Part shown: positions 27,749 to 36,817 of the stretch, piece after piece
Position numbering within the stretch: the stretch's first letter is position 1
Layout of the letters: each line of letters opens with the position of its first letter
Assembly (NCBI RefSeq): GCF_002115825.1
Contig: NZ_JFJZ01000010.1
Span: 1 to 64,000 of the forward strand
Origin: Thalassospira sp. MCCC 1A01428
GTDB taxonomy: Bacteria > Pseudomonadota > Alphaproteobacteria > Rhodospirillales > Thalassospiraceae
Reading direction: 5' to 3'
Length of the DNA: 64,000 nt
The notes under the pieces: model-generated
Databases searched by the model: none
Told to the model about the DNA's origin: nothing
What the model saw: only the letters and a program-made list of their open reading frames with translations
Made by a program: the position numbers and the translations under genes

Positions 27749-29131
27749 ATGAAGGACTGGCGTGAAAGCGCCCGACTTATGATGAGTACGGATCTCAAAA
27801 CGTGGCTATCCGAACGAAAAATTGAAGAAGTCGAATGTATTGTCCCTGACATGTCAGGGGTGGCACGCGGGAAGGTGTTGCCAACCCAAAAGTTTTTGCG
27901 CGGGGTTGAAAACAAAAGCCTCGCCATTCCCGAGGCAATTTTCTGCCTGACTGTCACCGGCGGATACCCCGAAGAAACCGATGCATTTCTGGACCCGGCG
28001 GAAAAAGACGTGGTGATGGTACCTGATGCCGAAACCATTCGTGTTGTTCCCTGGTACGAAGAACCAACCGCCCAGATCATTTGCGATTGTTACCATTTTT
28101 CCGGCGAGGAAGTGTCGATTTCCCCGCGCAATGTTCTTAAACGGGTTCTCAAACAGTTTGAAAACCTGGGCATGCGCCCGATCATTGCCCCGGAACTTGA
28201 ATTTTATCTGGTTGCCAAAAACACCGACCCTGACAACCCGCTTGAACCGCCTGTCGGGCGTTCTGGCCGACCGGAACGGGCATCAAACGCCTTTGGCATC
28301 GATGCCATTAACGAATTCGACCCGCTGATCGAAGACCTTTACGACTATTGCGAGGCCATGAATATCGATGCCGATACCATGAGCCACGAATCGGGCCCGG
28401 CACAGCTGGAAATGAACTTTAACCATGGTGCGCCGCTCGAACTTGCGGATCAGTCGTTTTTGTTTAAGCGCACACTGCGTGAAACGGCATTAAAACACGG
28501 TGTCTATGGCACATTTATGGCCAAACCAATGGGCAACCTGCCCGGCAGCGCCATGCATATTCACCAAAGCCTGATCGATATCGACACCGGCAGAAACCTG
28601 TTTTCCAATGAAGACGGCGAAAATTCCAAACTGTTCCTGAACTATATTGGTGGCTTGCAGCGTTATTTGCCGGCGGCAATGCCGTTGCTGGCCCCGAACA
28701 TGAACAGCTATCGCCGGTTGCAGCCGTGGTCGGATGCGCCAATCAACATGCACTGGGCACTGGATAACCGCACGGTTGGCCTGCGCCAGCCCAACGGCCC
28801 GCCCAGTGCCCGCCGGATCGAAAACCGCATTCCGGGTGCCGATGCCAACCCTTATCTGGCGATTGCGGCTTCACTTGCCTGTGGCCTTTTGGGCATTCAG
28901 GAAGAAATCGATCCGACAACACCGATTGAAGGATCGGGTTATGACCGGGCGCATTCCCTGCCCCGACATATCCACGAAGCCCTGGCAAAATTCAGCCGGT
29001 CCCGCCCCTTAAAGGAACTGCTGGGGGACGAATTTTCTGCCGCAGTTCTGGCAGTTAAGGAAGCCGAATGGGATGCATACCAAACCGTGATCAGCGCCTG
29101 GGAACGTGAGCATCTTCTGCTTAACGTTTAA
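27749..29131 (+). CDS. Glutamine synthetase family protein, PuuA-like (gamma-glutamylpolyamine synthetase)
   Basis: This 460-residue protein has the glutamine synthetase beta-grasp and catalytic domains: APELEFYLV, HESGPAQLEMNF, GSAMHIHQSL and VGLRQPNGPPSARRIENR. It lacks the adenylylation-site region of GlnA and is shorter at the C-terminus, typical of PuuA/GlnT-type enzymes that ligate glutamate to putrescine or other amines. The neighbouring polyamine-binding proteins and potGHI support gamma-glutamylputrescine synthesis as the entry to polyamine breakdown. The start is weakly supported: ATG at 27749, 27779 or 27782. A strong terminator follows. The acceptor amine is inferred from context. 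Confidence 0.83.
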   Translation: MKDWRESARLMMSTDLKTWLSERKIEEVECIVPDMSGVARGKVLPTQKFLRGVENKSLAIPEAIFCLTVTGGYPEETDAFLDPAEKDVVMVPDAETIRVVPWYEEPTAQIICDCYHFSGEEVSISPRNVLKRVLKQFENLGMRPIIAPELEFYLVAKNTDPDNPLEPPVGRSGRPERASNAFGIDAINEFDPLIEDLYDYCEAMNIDADTMSHESGPAQLEMNFNHGAPLELADQSFLFKRTLRETALKHGVYGTFMAKPMGNLPGSAMHIHQSLIDIDTGRNLFSNEDGENSKLFLNYIGGLQRYLPAAMPLLAPNMNSYRRLQPWSDAPINMHWALDNRTVGLRQPNGPPSARRIENRIPGADANPYLAIAASLACGLLGIQEEIDPTTPIEGSGYDRAHSLPRHIHEALAKFSRSRPLKELLGDEFSAAVLAVKEAEWDAYQTVISAWEREHLLLNV

Positions 29132-29168
29132 CCCTGATCGTTTTAATGTGCCGTGAATTCACGCAAAT

Positions 29169-29206
29169 ATTGCGCCGAAATCGATATTTCGGCGCAATTA
29201 TTTTTT
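29169..29206 (+). terminator. Rho-independent terminator of the PuuA-like gene
   Basis: A perfect 13-bp stem (29169-29181 with 29186-29198) around a CGAT loop is followed by TATTTTTT. Confidence 0.9.
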
Positions 29207-29265
29207 GTAATATACGAAATAAACAGCATAAAATTCAAAACACGCCAAGACTCTGATTCAAGTGT

Positions 29266-29294
29266 TTGACAAAATCCGGAAACCTCACAGGATT
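29266..29294 (+). promoter_or_regulatory. Promoter of the first PotF-like gene
   Basis: A consensus TTGACA (29266-29271) stands 17 bases before AGGATT (29289-29294). The block GTGTTTGACAAA-TCCG is repeated before the second PotF-like gene, so the two promoters are paralogous. Confidence 0.6.
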
Positions 29295-29363
29295 ATGGCA
29301 GGCATGGGAGGAACAGGGAGGCCCCCATGATAAATGACGTTGCCACCAGGGAGGCACCGCAAA

Positions 29364-30473
29364 ATGAAACCAAACAAAAAATCTATCAGCCTGACAGCCT
29401 TTACGACCGCCATTGGCCTTTTAAGCCTTGCCAATAACGTATCGGCACAAGAAGTTTTAAATATTTACAACTGGTCAGACTATATTGCCGAAGATACCGT
29501 CGCCAATTTTGAAAAGGAATTTGGCGTCAAGGTTAACTACGATGTTTATGACAGCACCCAGATGGTCGAGGCAAAGTTGCTGGCTGGCAATTCCGGTTAT
29601 GACCTTGTGGTGCCAACGCTGGCCGATGCCGAGCGCCTGATCAAGGCCGGGTTATTTTTGAAACTCGACAAGTCGCAATTGCCCAATTACAGCAATCTGG
29701 ACCCGGCAATTCTGAAGCAAACAGCCAAATACGACCCCGACAATGCCTATGCCGTACCCTATTTGTGGGGCACAAACGGCATTGGCTATAACGTTGCCAA
29801 AATCAGGGAAGTTTTGGGCGATGACGCGCCGGTCGATAGCTGGTCGATGGTTTTTAACCCCAAATATGCCGAGGCTCTTGGCAAATGCGGGCTGACCATG
29901 CTGGACGATCCCAGCGAAATTGTCCCCCTTGTTAGTGCATATTTAGGTACTGCCGACACGCCGCAAAATATTGAAACCGTCGAGGCCGCAATGGCGCAAC
30001 TTGAAAAAGTTCGCCCTTACATCACCTATTTCCACAGTTCCCAATATATCAACGATCTGGCGAATGGTAACATTTGCGCGGCCATTGGCTGGTCGGGTGA
30101 TATCTATATGGCCGCGTCGCGCGCCGCCGAGGCCAATAATGGCAACGAGATCAAATATGTTATTCCCAAGGAAGGCACGTTGATCTGGTTTGATACCATG
30201 ATGATCCCGGCTGATGCCTCGCATCCTGACCTTGCCCTGAAATTCATCAACTATATTTTGCGGGGCGATGTCAGTGCGGCGATCACGAATTATGTCGAAT
30301 ATGCAGGCCCCAACCTGGCCGCAATGGATATGATCGAGGACCGCATCAAAAACAATCCCGGCGTTTATCCGTCAGACGAGGTGAAAGAACGGCTGCGTTC
30401 CAAGGTTGAACCCGGGCAAAAAATTCTGCGCACCAGAACCCGGTTATGGACCAAACTGAAAACCGGCCAATAA
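29364..30473 (+). CDS. potF: Polyamine ABC transporter substrate-binding protein, PotF-like (copy 1)
   Basis: This 369-residue periplasmic protein has a signal peptide (about 1-27, cut after VSA) and follows E. coli PotF throughout: LNIYNWSDYIAEDTVANFEKE, AKYDPDNAYAVPYLWGTNGI, YFHSSQYINDLANG and IPKEGTLIWFDTMMIPADA. IGWSGD keeps the Trp of the PotF putrescine pocket. It should deliver putrescine or a related diamine to PotGHI. The start follows AGGGAGG. It is followed by a closely similar paralogue with its own promoter. The in-frame start at 29334 would precede the signal peptide and is rejected. Confidence 0.88.
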   Translation: MKPNKKSISLTAFTTAIGLLSLANNVSAQEVLNIYNWSDYIAEDTVANFEKEFGVKVNYDVYDSTQMVEAKLLAGNSGYDLVVPTLADAERLIKAGLFLKLDKSQLPNYSNLDPAILKQTAKYDPDNAYAVPYLWGTNGIGYNVAKIREVLGDDAPVDSWSMVFNPKYAEALGKCGLTMLDDPSEIVPLVSAYLGTADTPQNIETVEAAMAQLEKVRPYITYFHSSQYINDLANGNICAAIGWSGDIYMAASRAAEANNGNEIKYVIPKEGTLIWFDTMMIPADASHPDLALKFINYILRGDVSAAITNYVEYAGPNLAAMDMIEDRIKNNPGVYPSDEVKERLRSKVEPGQKILRTRTRLWTKLKTGQ

Positions 30474-30541
30474 ACGCGATCAACATCAAGGTTTATGCGT
30501 GCTTGAAAACACAAAATTAGTGGCGTGCCAGTATCTTGTGT

Positions 30542-30571
30542 TTGACAAATCCGCGAACCGTTTAAAGGATA
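30542..30571 (+). promoter_or_regulatory. Promoter of the second PotF-like gene
   Basis: TTGACA (30542-30547) stands 18 bases before AGGATA (30566-30571), in a context matching the promoter of the first copy (GTGTTTGACAAA-TCCG). The leader of both genes also ends in AGGGAGGCAC. Confidence 0.6.
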
Positions 30572-30642
30572 GATCAGAGCTTGCAGGGGCAACATCCCCC
30601 GTTTGCCTGTCTCAACGCTGTCATTAAGGGAGGCACAGCGAC

Positions 30643-31749
30643 ATGTCGTCACTAAAAAAATGCACCACCAGCCTGGTTGCGCTGGTCGCGGCTGTTTCAG
30701 CCCATGCGACCATTGCATCGGCCGAGGATGTATTGAACATCTATAACTGGTCAGATTATATCGCCGAGGATACCGTTGCCAATTTCGAAAAGGAATATGG
30801 CGTAAAGGTCAACTACGATGTCTATGACAGCAATCAGGTTGTCGAAGCCAAATTGCTGGCAGGACATTCGGGCTATGACATTGTTGTTCCAACTCTGGCC
30901 GATGCCCAACGCCTGATCCAGGCTGATATTTTCCAGAAGCTCGATAAATCCAAATTGCCAAACTATGGCAACCTGGACCCGGCTATTTTGAAACAGACTG
31001 CCAAATACGACCCCGACAATGCCTATGCCGTACCCTATATGTGGGGCACAAACGGCTATGGCTACAATGTCGACAAGGTTAAGGAAATTCTGGGCGATGA
31101 TGCCCCGACCGATAGCTGGGCGCTTATTTTTGATCCGAAATACGCCGAACCATTGTCAAAATGTGGCCTGACCCTGCTCGATGATCCGGGGGAAATGGTT
31201 GATCCGGTTAATTTCTATCTGGGTAATGGCGACAAACCGCAAAGCAAGGAAACCATTCAGGCCGCGATGACGCAGCTTGAAAAAGTTCGTCCGTTTATCA
31301 CCTATTTCAACAGTTCCCAGTACATCAACGATCTTGCCAACGGCAATGTCTGCGTTTCTGTCGGTTTTTCCGGCGACGTGTTTATGGCGCGTGACCGTGC
31401 CGACGAAGCCGAAAATGATGTTCACATCAATTATGTGATCCCGAAGGAAGGCACGTTGATCTGGTTTGATACCATGTTAATCCCGGCCGATGCACCGCAC
31501 CCCGATCTGGCACACAAATTCATCAATTATGTTCTTGATGCCAAGGTTAGTGCCTCGATCACCAACTATGTTACCTATGCTGGCCCGAACCTGGCAGCGA
31601 TGGAATATGTTGATGATGAAATCAAAAATAACCCCGGCATTTATCCGTCGGACGAGGTAAAGGCAAAACTGCGCGCCAAGGTTGAACCCGGGCCCAAATT
31701 GCTGCGCGAACGGACCCGTTTGTGGACCAAATTGAAAACCGGCCAGTAA
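30643..31749 (+). CDS. potF: Polyamine ABC transporter substrate-binding protein, PotF-like (copy 2)
   Basis: This 368-residue protein has a different signal peptide (about 1-27, cut after IASA) but a mature part that largely repeats copy 1 (LNIYNWSDYIAED, KYDPDNAYAVPYMWGTNG, IPKEGTLIWFDTMLIPADA). Differences fall near the ligand pocket: VGFSGD replaces IGWSGD, which changes the Trp equivalent to PotF Trp244 to Phe. This suggests a shifted specificity, for example to a different diamine or spermidine. It has its own promoter and a strong terminator, and lies upstream of potGHI. Specificity is inferred only. Confidence 0.87.
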   Translation: MSSLKKCTTSLVALVAAVSAHATIASAEDVLNIYNWSDYIAEDTVANFEKEYGVKVNYDVYDSNQVVEAKLLAGHSGYDIVVPTLADAQRLIQADIFQKLDKSKLPNYGNLDPAILKQTAKYDPDNAYAVPYMWGTNGYGYNVDKVKEILGDDAPTDSWALIFDPKYAEPLSKCGLTLLDDPGEMVDPVNFYLGNGDKPQSKETIQAAMTQLEKVRPFITYFNSSQYINDLANGNVCVSVGFSGDVFMARDRADEAENDVHINYVIPKEGTLIWFDTMLIPADAPHPDLAHKFINYVLDAKVSASITNYVTYAGPNLAAMEYVDDEIKNNPGIYPSDEVKAKLRAKVEPGPKLLRERTRLWTKLKTGQ

Positions 31750-32060
31750 GGTCTGTTTCAATAAAAAACGGATATACACAAGGCGCGGCACCCCCGCGCC
31801 TTGTTTTTTTAATGACTCGTATTACGCAACGCGAAAAAACCCTTCGCAAATGCAAACACACGATGGATAAAAGCAACATCTGTGAAGCAAAAAATGCTCA
31901 ATTACTGAACAGCACCGCCCATTTTCCCCGCATTTTGGCCAAAAACACCATCTAAACGTTCGAAATATCGCACACCACTCTTTACAGATTGCGGAATTGC
32001 TTCATCCTGTTAAGCAGAAAAAAGATAAATAGTTTCACAACATCAGACGGGAGAATCCTG
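31750..32060. other. Intergenic region between the second PotF-like gene and potG
   Basis: It holds the terminator at 31780-31810 and then about 250 AT-rich bases that probably carry the potGHI promoter. A 47-codon frame at 31812-31955 has no ribosome site. I see no RNA gene. Confidence 0.5.
31780..31810 (+). terminator. Rho-independent terminator after the second PotF-like gene
   Basis: AAGGCGCGG (31780-31788) and CCGCGCCTT (31794-31802) form a perfect 9-bp stem, followed by a seven-T tract. Confidence 0.9.
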
Positions 32061-33224
32061 GTGTCGCAGGGGGCCAATCAGCAAGAAGCACGCGAATGCG
32101 TGCAGTCAAGCCAACCGTGGAACGATCCGGATGCGGTTCCGTTTATCCGGTTTGAAAAAGTAACCAAAAAATTCGGCGATTTTTACGCTGTCGACGATGT
32201 ATCGCTTGATATTTATCGTCACGAACTGTTCGCCCTGCTGGGTGGTTCAGGCTGTGGTAAAACCACCTTGTTACGCATGCTGGCCGGGTTTGAAGAACTG
32301 ACCGACGGCAAAATCTTTATTGATGGCGTGGATATGGCCGGCGTTCCACCCTATGAACGCCCCACCAACATGATGTTTCAATCCTATGCGCTGTTCCCGC
32401 ATATGAGTGTTGAAACCAATGTGGCCTTTGGCCTGCATCAGGACGGTTATTCAAAATCTGAAATCAAAGACCGCGTCGCCGATATGCTGGCACTGGTGCA
32501 AATGAGCAAGTTTGCCAAACGCAAACCGCATCAGCTTTCGGGCGGACAACGCCAGCGTGTCGCCCTGGCGCGGTCACTTGTCAAACAACCCAAGGTTTTG
32601 TTGCTCGACGAACCGTTAGGGGCGCTGGATAAAAAACTGCGCGAACAAACCCAGTTTGAACTGGTCAATATCCAGGAAAAACTTGGCACCACCTTTGTCA
32701 TGGTGACCCATGACCAGGAAGAAGCCATGACGATGGCCTCGCGCATTGCCGTGATGAATGAAGGGGTTATCAAACAAAAAGGCACCCCGTTTGAACTTTA
32801 TGAATACCCCAATTCCCGCTTTACCGCCAATTTCCTGGGTCAGGTTAACCTGATTGAAGGAACACTGGTTGATGATGACGAAAAATACGCCATCATCCGG
32901 TCTGACGATATTGGCGGCGATATTTATATCGACCACGCGGTTCAGGGCCATGAAGGCACCACACTTTGGGTTGCCCTGCGGCCGGAACGCCTGCGTCTTT
33001 GCACGGAAAAACCCGAAGACAGCGCCCATAACTGTTTTGGCGGCAAGGTCGAGGAAATCGGCTATCTTGGTGGCCTTTCGACCTATCACGTCCGCCTTGA
33101 CAGTGGCCTGCGCATCAAGGTTAGCGAACCCAATACCCATCGCCACAATGAACCGCGCTATACGTGGGAAGACCGGGTTTGGGTAACCTGGGAGACGGGG
33201 TCCGCCTCGGTGCTGAACCAATGA
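32061..33224 (+). CDS. potG: Polyamine ABC transporter ATP-binding protein, PotG-like
   Basis: This 387-residue ATPase has Walker A GGSGCGKTT (from about residue 61), the Q-loop FQSYALFPHM, signature LSGGQRQRVALARSL, Walker B VLLLDEPLGALD and the switch VTHDQEEAM, followed by a C-terminal TOBE-type domain (about 290-380). It powers polyamine uptake with PotH and PotI. GTG at 32061 with GGGAGA upstream is chosen because no ATG precedes the conserved domain; the frame is open to a TTG at 31989. Its stop overlaps the potH start (ATGA). Confidence 0.9.
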   Translation: MSQGANQQEARECVQSSQPWNDPDAVPFIRFEKVTKKFGDFYAVDDVSLDIYRHELFALLGGSGCGKTTLLRMLAGFEELTDGKIFIDGVDMAGVPPYERPTNMMFQSYALFPHMSVETNVAFGLHQDGYSKSEIKDRVADMLALVQMSKFAKRKPHQLSGGQRQRVALARSLVKQPKVLLLDEPLGALDKKLREQTQFELVNIQEKLGTTFVMVTHDQEEAMTMASRIAVMNEGVIKQKGTPFELYEYPNSRFTANFLGQVNLIEGTLVDDDEKYAIIRSDDIGGDIYIDHAVQGHEGTTLWVALRPERLRLCTEKPEDSAHNCFGGKVEEIGYLGGLSTYHVRLDSGLRIKVSEPNTHRHNEPRYTWEDRVWVTWETGSASVLNQ

Positions 33225-34150
33225 GCGAGATAAAACCAACCCTTAAACAACGTTTTGACCGCTGGATGATCCGGCATGGGCGGGTTCTTGTTATTGGCTT
33301 GCCCTATTTGTGGCTGTTCCTGTTTTTCCTGGTGCCGTTCCTGATTGTTTTAAAAATCAGTTTCGCCACCGCCGAATATGCCCAGCCGCCCTATAGCGCA
33401 CTGTTTCAATGGGTGGATGAAGGGGTCAATGTTGCCATCAATTTTGGCAATTACCTGTTTTTGCTTTCCGACAGCCTTTATATCACCGCGTATCTGAATT
33501 CGATCCGTATTGCCGCCATTTCAACCGTCATCACGCTATTAATCGGCTATCCAATGGCCTATGGCATTGCCCGGGCCAAGGGGTCTACGCGCAACCTGTT
33601 GCTGATGCTGGTGATCCTGCCGTTCTGGACCAGTTTTCTGATCCGCGTTTATGCCTGGATCGGCATTTTGGACCGCGAGGGATTAATCAACGCTGCCCTG
33701 ATGGGGATGCACATCATTTCCGAACCCCTGATTATGCGCCAAACCGAATTCGCGGTTTATATCGGCATTGTCTATACCTACCTGCCCTTCATGATCCTGC
33801 CGCTGTATTCGACGCTCGAAAAAATGGATGGCAGCCTGCTTGAAGCTGCCCTCGACCTTGGCTGCAAACCATGGAAGGCGTTTTTGAAGATTACGCTGCC
33901 GCTTTCCATGCCCGGTGTTCTGGCAGGGTCCTTGCTGGTTTTCATTCCTGCTGTGGGCGAATTCGTAATTCCGGAACTTCTGGGCGGCCCCAATACCCTT
34001 ATGATCGGGCGAACCTTGTGGAACGAGTTTTTCTCCAACCGGGATTGGCCAATTGCATCCTCGGTTGCGATCGCCATGCTGATTTTTCTGGTCGTGCCGA
34101 TCATGTATTTTCAGCACATTCAGGGTAAAACCGAGGAGGCCGGGAAATGA
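33221..34150 (+). CDS. potH: Polyamine ABC transporter permease, PotH-like
   Basis: This 309-residue inner-membrane permease has six hydrophobic helices and the binding-protein-dependent transport EAA loop (EAALDLGCKPWKAFLKITLP). ILPFWTSFLIRVYAWIGIL and PAVGEFVIPELLGGP are typical of PotH. It overlaps potG by four bases and potI by four bases, so the three are translationally coupled. The binding proteins at 29.4-31.7 kb are the likely partners although separated by a terminator. Confidence 0.92.
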   Translation: MSEIKPTLKQRFDRWMIRHGRVLVIGLPYLWLFLFFLVPFLIVLKISFATAEYAQPPYSALFQWVDEGVNVAINFGNYLFLLSDSLYITAYLNSIRIAAISTVITLLIGYPMAYGIARAKGSTRNLLLMLVILPFWTSFLIRVYAWIGILDREGLINAALMGMHIISEPLIMRQTEFAVYIGIVYTYLPFMILPLYSTLEKMDGSLLEAALDLGCKPWKAFLKITLPLSMPGVLAGSLLVFIPAVGEFVIPELLGGPNTLMIGRTLWNEFFSNRDWPIASSVAIAMLIFLVVPIMYFQHIQGKTEEAGK

Positions 34151-34989
34151 GCGGCAAAAGATCAATCTTCTTAACCTCGGCACTGTGTTTCGGTTTTGCC
34201 TTCCTCTATGTGCCCATCCTGCTCGTGATCATTTATTCGTTCAATGAGGGCAAACTGGTTACGGTCTGGGCCGGGTTTTCAACCAAATGGTATGTCGAAC
34301 TGTTTCAGGATGACGGCATGATTGACGCTGCCTGGAACAGCCTGCGTATCGGGGTTATGTCAGCGACCCTTGCCCTTGCCATTGGCACCCCGGCCGGGCT
34401 GGTGATGTCACGGTTCGGGCGTTTTAAAACCCGCACCATGTTTTCCGGCATGATTGCAGCCCCGCTGGTGATGCCCGACGTTATTACCGGCCTGTCATTG
34501 CTGCTGTTATTTGTTACTATGGAACAGCTTATCGGCTGGCCCGAAGGCCGAGGCATGACCACCATTGTCATTGCCCACACAACATTCTGTGCAGCCTATG
34601 TGGCCGTTGTTATTCAGTCACGTCTGGCCGGGATGGATAGCTCGATCGAGGAAGCGGCGATGGATCTGGGGGCCAAACCCACCAAGATTTTCTTCCTGAT
34701 CACGCTGCCAATGATTTTACCGGCCCTGATGGCAGGCTGGCTTCTGTCTTTCACCCTCTCGCTAGATGATCTGGTCATTTCCAGTTTCGTGGCCGGCCCT
34801 GGTTCCACCACCCTACCCATGAAAGTCTTTTCGTCGGTCAGGCTGGGGGTTTCGCCCGAAATCAATGCGTTGGCCACCCTGATCATTGTTGCAATTTCAA
34901 TCCTGATCATTATTGCCAGCATCCTTGTCATGCGCTCCGAACGGCAACGCAGCCGCCAGATACAGGATGATCCCGGAATTGTCGGCTAA
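34147..34989 (+). CDS. potI: Polyamine ABC transporter permease, PotI-like
   Basis: This 280-residue permease has six helices, an N-terminal LYVPILLVIIYSFNEGK, the EAA loop EEAAMDLGAKPTKIFFLITLP and LSLDDLVISSFVAGPG, all characteristic of PotI. It pairs with PotH to form the channel. It is the last gene of the potGHI operon and is followed by a strong terminator at 35027-35060. Confidence 0.92.
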   Translation: MSGKRSIFLTSALCFGFAFLYVPILLVIIYSFNEGKLVTVWAGFSTKWYVELFQDDGMIDAAWNSLRIGVMSATLALAIGTPAGLVMSRFGRFKTRTMFSGMIAAPLVMPDVITGLSLLLLFVTMEQLIGWPEGRGMTTIVIAHTTFCAAYVAVVIQSRLAGMDSSIEEAAMDLGAKPTKIFFLITLPMILPALMAGWLLSFTLSLDDLVISSFVAGPGSTTLPMKVFSSVRLGVSPEINALATLIIVAISILIIIASILVMRSERQRSRQIQDDPGIVG

Positions 34990-35026
34990 TTGATTATGAT
35001 GTCTCGTCGACCATAAAATAAAACAC

Positions 35027-35060
35027 AAAACCGCCCAGCCTTGCCCCGGGCGGTTTTCGT
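35027..35060 (+). terminator. Rho-independent terminator of potGHI
   Basis: AAAACCGCCC (35027-35036) pairs with GGGCGGTTTT (35048-35057) in a perfect 10-bp stem with an 11-base loop; the T-tract is part of the stem. Confidence 0.8.
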
Positions 35061-35105
35061 TTAACAAAAGCCACAAAATGCTGCGTTTATCACGGCAAAC
35101 GATCA

Positions 35106-35147
35106 ATAAAAAAGGATGACCAAACAAAATGCGGCCATCCTTTTTCA
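35106..35147 (-). terminator. Terminator of the TetR gene (possibly bidirectional)
   Basis: AAAAAGGATG and CATCCTTTTT form a 10-bp stem with a 17-base loop about 25 bases beyond the TetR stop; read on the minus strand it ends in a T-run. Confidence 0.65.
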
Positions 35148-35166
35148 ATTCACAGTCACAAAATAA

Positions 35167-35877
35167 CTATAAAACAGCCGGTGCATCCTGCTGCCCAACA
35201 TTGCTTTGCTTCATCACCGTAATTTCGGCGCGCCAGAACTCGATGACAGCCGTTTCGGCAGACTGGGAGAAATCAATAATCATGTCTTCAAGGGCATTCT
35301 GGCGCATCAGCACCACAACCCTGGCAGGCACCTGCGACATTTGCCACAGCCCCAATACAAGGGCGAACGAATTCGCCATCAGGTTTCGTGCCTGTTGTGC
35401 CGTAATGGCATAAATTTCAGAAAGCGCATCCGCAGTACGTTTAACCATAGCAGCCACATACCGCTTATGGATCAACACGCTTTCGTCATCGGCCCCTTGC
35501 TCCAGCACACCATGCGATAGTGATGCCAAATGCAAAAACCGTGATCTTTTAACAAGATAGTCAACAAACTGGCGGGCAACACGCAAGGCATCGCGTTCTG
35601 CAGGCGGGCGAAGGGCCTCCTGCTCGATCATATCCAGATTATTCTCGCTCCATCCCTTGAAAAAGCGACGGAGGACTTCAAGAAACAAGGCCTCTTTGCT
35701 GGAAAAATAAAGGTATAATGTGCCTTTGGCCAGGTTGGCCTTTTTTGCAACTTCCGCCGCAGACGGCAGTTGCCCCTCACCTTCCAGAAAAAGCGCCTCG
35801 GCGGCGTCTATTATATCGTTCCTGCGGCGCAGTTTTTGTTCATGACTGCGTGCGCGAACGAGGCATTCGTTTTCCAT
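35167..35877 (-). CDS. TetR/AcrR family transcriptional regulator
   Basis: This 236-residue protein has a TetR-type N-terminal helix-turn-helix (about 15-65: RNDIIDAAEALFLEG, SAAEVAKKANLAKGTLYLYF, SSKEALF) and a helical ligand-binding C-terminal domain. The ATG at 35877 follows GGGGAAGA; the TTG three bases upstream is not preferred. It is convergent with potGHI, so a role in polyamine control is possible but not shown. The ligand is unknown. Confidence 0.87.
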   Translation of the reverse strand: MENECLVRARSHEQKLRRRNDIIDAAEALFLEGEGQLPSAAEVAKKANLAKGTLYLYFSSKEALFLEVLRRFFKGWSENNLDMIEQEALRPPAERDALRVARQFVDYLVKRSRFLHLASLSHGVLEQGADDESVLIHKRYVAAMVKRTADALSEIYAITAQQARNLMANSFALVLGLWQMSQVPARVVVLMRQNALEDMIIDFSQSAETAVIEFWRAEITVMKQSNVGQQDAPAVL

Positions 35878-36188
35878 CAATTGTTCTTCCCCGGTCTTCT
35901 CCCCGGCAGATTATTGCCCGCAAAGAAGTGCAGAGTCAAACAACCGTTCCCGCTATCACCTCATTTAACGCTTCACAAACATCCGATACGCAATGCAGCC
36001 ATGCGGTCAGCAATGTCAAAACGATGCAGCATTTTTAAGAATGGCTAAAGCCAATTGCATGATTCTGCATGTTTTTTCGATCATCCAAAATGACTATTGG
36101 TCATCTTTGATGGCGTTTCTTCTGCCAAAACAACAAAATCAATTTTCGTATGATCACCCGCCAAAACACGACAACCGGGCATTGTTTT
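35878..36188. other. 311-base intergenic region upstream of the TetR gene
   Basis: No gene is visible. A short palindrome TGGCT-aa-AGCCA (36042-36053) may be a regulator site. The rest is AT-rich and shows no ribosome site or terminator. Confidence 0.35.
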
Positions 36189-36647
36189 TCACACGGGCAA
36201 TTCTGTGGTACGTTTCACTTCGCGCAGGGTAATAACGGTTTGCACCCGTTCCACACCGGGTAACTGGGTCAGGACTTCGCTGTGGATACGTTCGTAATCC
36301 GATGTGTTGCTGTACACAACATGCACCAGATAATCGCTTTGCCCTGCCAACAGGTAACATTCGACGACTTCGGGAACAGACTGGATTTCCCGCTCAAAAT
36401 CTTCCAGCGCCTGCCGCGTTTGCCGGGCAATGGAAATATTGACAAAGGCATTGCCCGGTTTACCGATCCGTTTCGGGTTTAGCAACATGGCGTAACGGTC
36501 AATAAACCCGGCTTCTTCAAGCAGGCGTACACGGCGCAAACAAGCCGAGGCCGACAGGTTCACTTTTTCCGCCAGATCCGCATTGCTAATGCGCCCGTCC
36601 TGCTGCAGCAAGCGCAATATCATCCGGTCGCGATCGTCGATGTCCAT
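36189..36647 (-). CDS. Lrp/AsnC family regulator, divergent from alanine dehydrogenase
   Basis: This 152-residue protein has the Lrp helix-turn-helix (MILRLLQQDGRISNADLAEKV, about 9-50) and the C-terminal RAM/ligand domain (VPEVVECYLLAGQSDYLVHV). The ATG at 36647 is chosen for AGGGA upstream and because it gives the standard length; the frame is open to 36836, inside the ald coding region on the other strand. It is divergent from ald and is probably its alanine-responsive activator, as known for Lrp/AldR-ald pairs in other bacteria. Confidence 0.9.
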   Translation of the reverse strand: MDIDDRDRMILRLLQQDGRISNADLAEKVNLSASACLRRVRLLEEAGFIDRYAMLLNPKRIGKPGNAFVNISIARQTRQALEDFEREIQSVPEVVECYLLAGQSDYLVHVVYSNTSDYERIHSEVLTQLPGVERVQTVITLREVKRTTELPV

Positions 36648-36667
36648 TCGAATGTTTCCCTGACATA

Positions 36668-36695
36668 TTGGCATTTTCTTAAAATAATCTGCCAA
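36668..36695. promoter_or_regulatory. Inverted repeat in the lrp/ald divergent promoter
   Basis: TTGGCA (36668-36673) and TGCCAA (36690-36695) are perfect arms with a 16-base AT-rich spacer, a spacing that fits an Lrp-type octamer site. Inferred from position. Confidence 0.4.
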
Positions 36696-36817
36696 CAATA
36701 CCATTTTTTGCGGCCCAAATTGAAGAGAAATTGCCATAATTTTAGGGTAACGTTCAAACATAACTAAAAGCCGGGCAAAAAGCCCACCCGCCACTTCAAA
36801 ATCCGGGAGGTCACACG

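Noticed and set aside
31812..31955. 47-codon frame after the second PotF-like gene
   Set aside because: It begins directly behind the terminator T-run without a ribosome site, so it is probably chance.
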